Part shown: positions 57,294 to 64,000 of the stretch, in pieces
How the letters are laid out: each line of letters starts with the position of its first letter
How positions within the stretch are numbered: the stretch's first letter is position 1
Origin: Chinchilla lanigera
Lineage: Eukaryota; Chordata; Mammalia; Rodentia; Chinchillidae
Direction: 5' to 3'
DNA length: 64,000 nt
NCBI RefSeq assembly: GCF_000276665.1
Contig: NW_004955459.1
Span: 14,235,796-14,299,795, forward strand
Notes under the pieces: generated by a model
Database searches by the model: none
The model's input: only the letters and a program-made list of their open reading frames with translations
What the model was told of the DNA's origin: nothing
Program-made: the position numbers and the translations under genes

Positions 57294-58440
57294 CAGGTGA
57301 TTTAAAACTCCCTTAAGGCTAAAGTGTTTTATTTTTTCTTTATTTTTTCCTAGCCACAGATGTGTATCTGCTTCCTAATTGAGAGTGCATTGTAATCTCT
57401 TATTCAAATTTTATAATTAGGTTGATCAAAATAGAATTTTATTGTTTTGCCTACAACCTGCTTCTCCCTCTTTCATCATCTTAATAAATAAAACCACACT
57501 TGATAAAGTAACATAAAAAAATTATCTTGGAATCATTACTGATGCCTTCCATTCATTTATCAACCCTCAATCTAAGAATATATGTGCATATATATACATA
57601 TATAAATTCCAGAACTGCAAGAACATATAGATATATTCAATTGGTTCTACATTTTGCAATTTCCAAGGATCTAGTCTTAAGTTTTTAATATCTATATTTA
57701 ACAATTCTATTATGAATGTAACATGAGGATTCCTAGAACATAGACAAAATAATTATGACATGTTTACAGCAGTAATTTCACTGCACCCACTTTCCTCCAC
57801 CCCTTGGAGAGATGAAAGTTTTCTCATGCTACAGAATATGTATGAAAGCAAAGGAATTTTCAAAATATGAATCTCGGGAGTTACAGGGGAGAAGAGAAAT
57901 TGTCCTTCCACTTCTCTCCTCAGAGGTGGAAAGAAACCTGTCACACTATAGCACTTACAAATTAAACACTGAGTGATTCTTTGGAATGAATGTTTTAAAC
58001 ATGCAAACACACACACATACATATAATTATATGGAACACAGAAAATTCTATTCAACTTTACACATATGGATAACTTTCTGAATGTTCTGTCACTATTAAT
58101 CAATCATAAGTTATCTCCCAAAGCTTGTCCCTTAAAGACAAACCCTAAGTATAAGTAAAAATTTATCCTGAACTGTGCAAAACCCCCAAAATACTATCCC
58201 TAACACCCCATACCTAGTCAAAGCTCACGTAGTCTCCTAAGTTGTTTTTCTTCTTGTTCATGGCATTCACCATCCATTTTCCACAGGACAATCCATTTAA
58301 TTAATATGAGAATCTCACTACTGCTCACTTACTTTAAAGAATTCAGTCTTCCCTCTGCAGCAACTACTTGCCATGTCCTATGAAGCCTATGCAATCTAAC
58401 CTTTCTTAGGCTCTTTGGCCATTAAGTTGAGGTATGATAA
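57294..58440. other. no recognised feature
   Basis: Unassigned. A 116-codon minus-strand frame (57753-58103) has no recognisable domain. Confidence 0.45.
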
Positions 58441-58444
58441 AAAA

Positions 58445-58960
58445 TTTTGGTGAAAGTTTGAATTTTAAAAATGTAGTATAGTAAAAGACACATTGTCATT
58501 AATCCCCCTTCAAATACCTCTCCTTGCTTTGAACCCATTCATCCCCTTTTTTTTGTCACTTTCTGAAGCAGTTCTGGAAGCCCTCTTTCATAGGTCTCTT
58601 TATGAGCTGTGATTTTAAAAACTGTGGTAAATGCTGCTTGCTGCTGAGTGCCATCCAATGCAAAATCATGCTCATAGAAACATTAGACTGGTCTTTATAC
58701 ATCTCATTCAGTAGATGTGGCACTGGGCAGCCTCTAGCTCTCCCCCAAAATCAAGTGGCCATGAAAGATAAATGTTTTAATAGACTCAGGACATACAGGC
58801 AGCCACAAATTGCATAAAAAAAGAAATTCACGAAAGGGGACTTTCAGAACTGCATCAGGAAATGCCAAGAACAATGGGATAAGTGTTGAAACTGAGGGGA
58901 GATATCTTGGGGGTAATTCATGACAATATGTCTTTTAACCTAATAAAATTTAAATGTGAA
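58445..58960. pseudogene. mariner-derived foldback element
   Basis: Left arm 58470-58590 is a mariner transposase 3' end in reverse (gaagcagttctggaag at 58565-58580; the complement encodes the FQNCF-type word). Right arm 58820-58955 is the same region on the plus strand: from 58839 it reads DFQNCIRK, then WDKC at 58875-58886, two stops, and a degenerate G-E-I-S-W-G ending where the family has GEYFEGD. The spacer (58600-58820) carries a CFNRLRTYRQP-like stretch that may be the upstream F.S..DI region. The flanks gacaatatgtcttttaacc and, reversed, gacacattgtcattaatcc mirror each other. No catalytic domain is present, so this is a dead non-autonomous element or rearranged copy. Confidence 0.7.
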
Positions 58961-59039
58961 CCTCTGCTGTCATTTCCTACCATGCACTGTATTTCCAGTG
59001 ATGCTTTCATCGTTATTCCTTCTGCTGTGGTTGTTTTTG

Positions 59040-59335
59040 TCATAAACCTGTTACAGCCTCTTCTGCTTACCCTTTGCACCCCAGATGAATGTCATCTGCT
59101 ATTCTATTTAAGAAGCTGCTTGTGTTTTCTGACTCTGCCTTATGACATCCAGCTTCTATCATAACCCTTGCAGTGACGGAGCAATTATTCCACTTGTTGC
59201 AGGTATATTATTCATCTACTTAACTACCGCTCAGAAGGACAGAGATCCCTGCACCCTTTCTTTTGTTTTATTCTTAGAGTTAAGCACCATACCTGACAGT
59301 TAGTGAGTAGTGAACAAATTTCTACTAAGGAAGAG
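59040..59335 (+). repeat. L2 3' end
   Basis: ctcagaaggacagagatccc, a tttattcttagagttaagc block, accatacctgacagttag and tgaacaaatttctactaagg follow the L2 end (gagggcagggat ... cagcacctagaacagtgcctggcacatagta ... aataaatat). The upstream 59040-59210 may be more of the same element. Confidence 0.6.
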
Positions 59336-60134
59336 GTGAGCAATGAGTTCACTGGTAATATAATATAAGACCATTCCAGAACAGCTTCCCTGGGCCCCTT
59401 GTCACCCTGAGAAGGAAAGCACTAAAAAGAGGCAAATTAAAGTAGAAGTAGAGAATATTTTAAAAATTCCAACAATGAAACCAAAAGTAAGAATTTTCTA
59501 TAAGCAGTGGGCAAAGAATTATCTATTTCAAACTTTCATTTGATATGTGCTATGTGCCAAGACCATACTAGTTCCTCGAAGGAATAAAAGCTATGCCAAT
59601 TGTATTTCTTGACATTGGAGTGTTTCCTGTCTACTGAATGAGTCTCATATGCAGAAACAGAAATTGTTTATATATGCATTTGAATGTTAAAGGGCAGAGA
59701 AAGCCTTTAACATTAAAAATCTTAATTCTCTTCCTGAGGTAAGAAAAGTCAAGGTAAATGACTCACCACACTATTTTTAAAATGCTGAAAACAAAGTTGA
59801 ATAAACATATTAAAGTACTATGTTCTCAATAGTATTATCACTTTTTATTTTCACACAAACCAATACATTTTAAAAGAAAGGTATTTAATGTTTTTTTAAA
59901 GAGTGGTCTTCCAGATTTCATGAGGATAAACTTTGGGGGAATTTCCAAATTTCAAGTATTACATGGACAATATATTTTCTGTTGTATCCCTGAAGAATGG
60001 TTCTAGGATCAAAATGACTGTCCAATGCCTACAAATGTCTTAACATAAAAAAAAGTGAATGTAGTCAAAATACTACTGAATTGGATATGAAATATGCTTA
60101 AAATTTGACATGATTCTGAAACACGAGGCGTTCA
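59336..60134. other. unassigned
   Basis: A weak L2-like word (gtgctatgtgccaagaccat) lies near 59546-59566. Otherwise nothing recognised. Confidence 0.4.
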
Positions 60135-60235
60135 AATTGAACAAATAGCCTCGTCATTCAAATTTATCAAATATAAAATGAGAAGGCTAAACTAGATTAT
60201 TTCTAAGGCCCCATGAAGACTTAAAAAATTCTGCA
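60135..60235 (+). repeat. MIR-like SINE 3' part
   Basis: tcaaatataaaatgagaagg, ctaaactagattatttctaagg and ccccatgaagacttaaaa match the MIR-type block 'tctgtaaaatgagg..ttggactagatgatctctaaggtccc'. Confidence 0.65.
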
Positions 60236-62605
60236 AGTAGGTAACAACCTTGTCAAAAGCAGGGAATTCTATGAACATCTTTAAGAAAGTAATCAAATTT
60301 TGAAGAAAATAATTGTGCTTATTTATAGTCTTAGTAATTAACAAAAGGATAAAAGAAATGTTAAGGTACAAAGCAGATGCTCTCAACTAAGAATAATTAC
60401 AAAATATTAATTTCAGAATAAAGGCCAGAGAGTTTACTCAGAGGCTTCAGTAAGTCTGAAGAGATTCTGAAAGCAAAACCACATTGCACTATCTAAACTA
60501 GGCCACAACTGAAAATATACTGAAATATTCTGCCAAGAAAAATATCATGATTCAACCCACACTAAGTACTGAAATTTCAATAAGTGTAGAAAGATTTCAG
60601 AAAAATCTAGTAAGGTAAATCTCAGTTTTCATGCAAATAAATTATAATTAACGCTTGCTAATTTCTATATAGTCAGTATACAGTGTTGTTTTAAATTATG
60701 TCTATCTAATGAGTATTACCTATTATCAAAAAATTCATGTCATAATGAATCTCTACTTCAATATAATGAATTATTCACTCAGCTGAGCAACAATTGACTT
60801 ATCAAATACTATCAGTTAGCTATTGCCACTTATGTTTCAACTTAGTGCTCCTGAAAATGCTAAGCATGGTCTTTGCTTTCAGCTTTTAATTATTTACTTT
60901 TATATTGTGAAATTTAGCTTTCAATTTATCTTGAAAAGATCATGTCTGACTATCTGTATTGAGGTAAAGTAATTTGTAGGGATTCACTGATAGTACTCAA
61001 TAGGAGAATTCAATAGTTAGTGATGGAAACTTCCCAACCACTGAATAGCTTTGTCTCTTCAGCCTATTGCTTTGGAACTTTGATCTGATGTACGTGTTAT
61101 CCTCATGCTTTCTTCCAGGTCTCTTAATCTTTGCTACATGTTTTCTTTTCTCATACTATGTAATAACTACTAGAAAATGTATATTTCTGCTTATAAAAGT
61201 AGTTCTGTCTTCAACTCTGTCTGATTTGTTATTAAGCCAGCTATTAAATACAAATTTTATACTGAATCTTTTAAAATCTAGAATTTCTATGGGTTTATTT
61301 TTGCAATCTGGCTGCTGATAGAAACTTCTTGTTTCCTCTCAGACTGCACTATGTACTAGAAACAGGGGAACAGTGCCTTAGGGCTCATGGCACTACTGGG
61401 GGACAGCAAAATGTATTACTTCATTTTTAAAACAGTGTGTATATTTATGGAGAAAAGTAAAAATGGCTACGACCCACCCAAATTGTAACATAGTAGCCCT
61501 GGCTTCCTTGTATAGTCTTTTGATTTTTAGTATAGTCATTTGATTTTTTAACTACAAATCTATTGTTTGCATAATTGGGTGACTCCTGGCCCTAAAACAT
61601 GCGGTCTCCGCAGTCCGTGCAGAGATTCTGAGCTTTCTTGTGTCTGTTGACAGTCGCTCACAGTGGCTTATTTCCTTACGTGCTGCCGGACGGGTATACA
61701 CATGTGCATGAACTTATGTTCTTTCAAACTTTCTCTGTGTGAACTCATTCAGTCCTGACTGAAAGTTTTTCCTACAAAGAGGATTTGTGCTTGCTCCTGC
61801 CAGTTGCCAGGGGACATGGCCAACTCAGAACAACTTTCAACAGAAATTACGACTTGAATTATTTTCTTTTTCCGAGACACAAACATACTGTGAATTCCAG
61901 CCCCGACCCAGAGATTGCTGATGTGGAGTTTAGACTTCTCAGAGAAAACTTTTTTTTCTTGCCTGCCCAGAATCTAGACTGTAAAAGACGTTTATGTGTC
62001 TCCACTCACTTACTCTGAATGGCAGAAAATTTTCCAGGATTCCACTAAGAGTGCTACATTTCAGGAAATCTAAATTTTGTGGAGTCTGTGATCTGAGTTT
62101 TCATCCTACTTGCTTAAAGGGTTTATATACATAATGTGTAAGGTACAAGTGAATCACAAATACTCCAAGACAAAAACTAAATCTGTAGTTTGATGTTTTA
62201 CAGTCTTAGAATTTTCTTTATTTTACTTATACAGCAAAGTTATCTATAGATGGGACTTCAGACAACCTAAACTATACACGGTCTTCCACCAAGAAAACTT
62301 CCAAAAGAAATGCAGTGTAGGCATTATTAATTATGTAGATATTGGTGATTAGAAAATTGAAGATATAAAATATTAATTTCCTAAGTCCTTATAGCTAAAT
62401 TGTGCCTGAATTCTGATTCCTACCAAAATCTGCCTGACAATAATATGTTTTTGTCAAGAAAAAAAAACCATTCTATTCAGAATTTGAAAATTCAGAAATA
62501 TAAACTTGAAAATTTAGAAGGAATGAATATTCCAAAAAGTATATAATTTATTGAAACAGATAATGGACAAAACAGCAAATTACTAACAACCATGGAATAT
62601 ATTAT
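60236..62605. other. 2.4 kb unassigned
   Basis: AT-rich to 61550, then a slightly GC-richer patch (61580-61990) with several CpGs and short frames. No exon, repeat or RNA is recognised. Confidence 0.45.
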
Positions 62606-62955
62606 AACAATATTTATTTGAAGGAAGCTTCAGACCAAAAAAATACCACTACAGAATTCTTTCAAAAATAGAAGGAAGGATTTATACAATTCTTGCAGAT
62701 ATTCGTTTAGCAATTGAAAAAAAAGAAATAAAACACATACACAAAAAATACCAATTAGGCAGTGATATGAACTCCATACTAATAACAACATAAAACATTA
62801 AAACTCACAAATAAGAACACAGAATTCTGAGTAAAATATTACTCAACAATTTCCTACCATGTATAAAAGCATTAGTACAGCAGGATCAGTACATACCTGC
62901 TTCAGAAACGCTAAGCGAATTTAGCAAAGGAATTTGAGGTAAGATTATTCACCAT
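62606..62955. other. A-rich, possibly start of L1M
   Basis: Strand-biased A-rich sequence continuous in character with 63084-64000. No specific motif. Confidence 0.3.
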
Positions 62956-63083
62956 AAAAAGTAAAGGAGGGGGCTGGGGATTTAGCTCAGCAGCTCAGTG
63001 CCTGCCTGCCAAGTGCGAGGTTGTGAGTTTGATTCCCGGTACCGGAAAAAAACAAACAAACAAACAAAAAAAAAAGTAAAGGA
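62956..63083 (+). repeat. ID-type SINE with perfect 13-bp target duplication
   Basis: Body 62969-63070: gggggctggggatttagctc, gcctgcctgccaagtgcgag, B box gtttgattcc, ggtaccgg, then an (aaac)n/A tail. Flanked by aaaaagtaaagga at 62956-62968 and 63071-63083. Confidence 0.95.
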
Positions 63084-64000
63084 TAAAATTATGCAATTAT
63101 TTCAATACATGTAAAGAAAACATTTGTAAAATTTTGTATTTATTCAATTTTTTAAATACAGAAAATTTTTTGATATAACTGTCTACCAAAAGAAAAAAAA
63201 CTTAATAGAAAATATTGCCCATTATAAATATTACTGCATACATTAACACAAAAAGATCAGAAAGAATATATTTATAAGAATAAAATGTACTGAATTCAGA
63301 AGAATTAAAATAATATAAATCTGAACTAAGTTCTAATAAGGGAAATGTATATTGTAAGCCACAGAGCAATCACCAAGAAAGTAATTGAAGTATACATTTA
63401 AATGTTATTAAAGAATTTAGAATGTTATACTAGAAATATTTAGTAAATGCAAAAAAGACTAGTAGAGGACCAATGAACAAGAGCAGATGCATGACAGTAA
63501 GAAAACCAAAAGTCAAATAGAGAAATGAAAATCTTACATTATCAATGATAGCATTAAATATAAATGAAATGGTAAACAAATCAAAAATTAGAGATTATTA
63601 GAAGAAATAAAATTATCACAATAAAACAACATGCTGTGAGAAGAGCTAAGCTACTGATTTAAAGTTGCAACTAAAGTAAAAATACATAAAAAGTTATATC
63701 ATATAAATAATGACCATAAAAGAACTAGAAAATTTATTAGATTTTTTAAGGTAAAAGGAACCTAAAAATAAAAAAGAGTAGCACATTTTTCAAGATAGAC
63801 TAACATTTTTCAGTGTTAAAAAAATCAGCCTATCAGTAAGCTAAAACAATTACTAATGCATGGACCTCAGAATGTAATTTGAAAACTGCTCAAAATAGAA
63901 GAGGAAAAAGACAAACGAATAATAGAAGTTAAGTAGAGCAATTCTCTTTAGGTTAAACTACTATGCAGGGATCATCAAAGAAGCAGAAGACATGAAAAAT
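63084..64000 (+). repeat. old L1M internal sequence (ORF2 5' region)
   Basis: gtaagccacagagcaatcac, caaaagtcaaatagagaaatg, aatgatagcattaaatataa-like, aaattagagattattagaag and a gctactgatttaaag block follow the old-L1 order leading into the endonuclease part of ORF2 (aacccaggg-caatcac ... caataataacattaaatgtaaatgg ... cagagattgtcagaatgg). Degenerate; runs off the window's right edge. Confidence 0.55.

Noticed and set aside
61560..62020. Exon in the slightly CpG-richer patch
   Set aside because: The 77-codon frame has no recognisable domain, and I saw no convincing splice-site arrangement or repeat-derived origin; left unassigned.

Overview
The window is 64 kb of AT-rich (about two-thirds A+T by eye) mammalian nuclear DNA, and I find no protein-coding gene in it. 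No reading frame exceeds about 170 codons, none forms a plausible exon chain, and I found no tRNA, rRNA or CpG-island promoter. The host is almost certainly a rodent. It has a B1 (7SL-derived) SINE with the rodent internal duplication (40.4 kb) and at least fourteen tRNA-derived ID-type SINEs, several with uninterrupted poly(A) tails and perfect target-site duplications. The ID copies end in a ggtacc(g) motif that I do not recognise from mouse or rat. A non-murid rodent seems likeliest, but I cannot name the lineage. The window is best read as an intergenic gene desert or the inside of a very long intron.

Layout. 0-5 kb: L1 3' ends, an L2-like relic carrying a 70-bp tandem duplication, a MIR, and an ID. 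5-10 kb: an old L1M on the minus strand and two IDs. 10.6-11.0 kb: a solo MaLR-type LTR with a 5-bp duplication. 13.9-14.7 kb: an L2-like relic and a MER5-like hAT relic. 16.5-17.4 kb: an ID and minus-strand L1 3'UTR. 18.75-19.5 kb: an unexplained, relatively GC-rich island with internal 42-bp and 177-bp repeats. 20.4-20.8 kb: (CA)n and a MER2/Tigger-like relic. 22 kb: L2 and ID. 25.3-29.7 kb: a nest of L1 pieces in both orientations and a Tigger relic with the broken N-terminus of its transposase. 31.4-33 kb: three IDs and an L1 tail. 34.2-35 kb: minus-strand L1 3' end. 36.1-38.7 kb: a mariner foldback element apparently split by other DNA, including an L1 with a textbook 5' inversion, plus a duplicated perfect hairpin. 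40-45.8 kb: IDs, the B1, a 1.7-kb L1 3' end hit by an ID, and an older L1M 3'UTR. 46371-46794: an assembly gap. 47-51 kb: hAT relics, a MaLR LTR, and diverged SINE and L2-like pieces. 53.3-54.4 kb: old L1M. 56.2 kb: a G-quadruplex-capable purine tract. 56.8-57.3 kb: a third MaLR-type LTR. 58.4-59.0 kb: a second, compact mariner foldback element. 62.9-64 kb: ID and old L1M.

There is no pathway or operon to describe. The content is layered transposon history: ancient L2, MIR, hAT, Tigger, mariner and L1M, then MaLR LTRs, then lineage-specific L1, B1 and ID. The most interesting items are the two mariner-derived inverted 3'-end structures with the same layout, the duplicated 15-bp-stem hairpin at 38.26 kb, the repeat island at 18.75-19.33 kb, and the assembly gap bordered by near-identical 20-bp flanks. 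All family assignments are from memory of consensus sequences; no database search was run.
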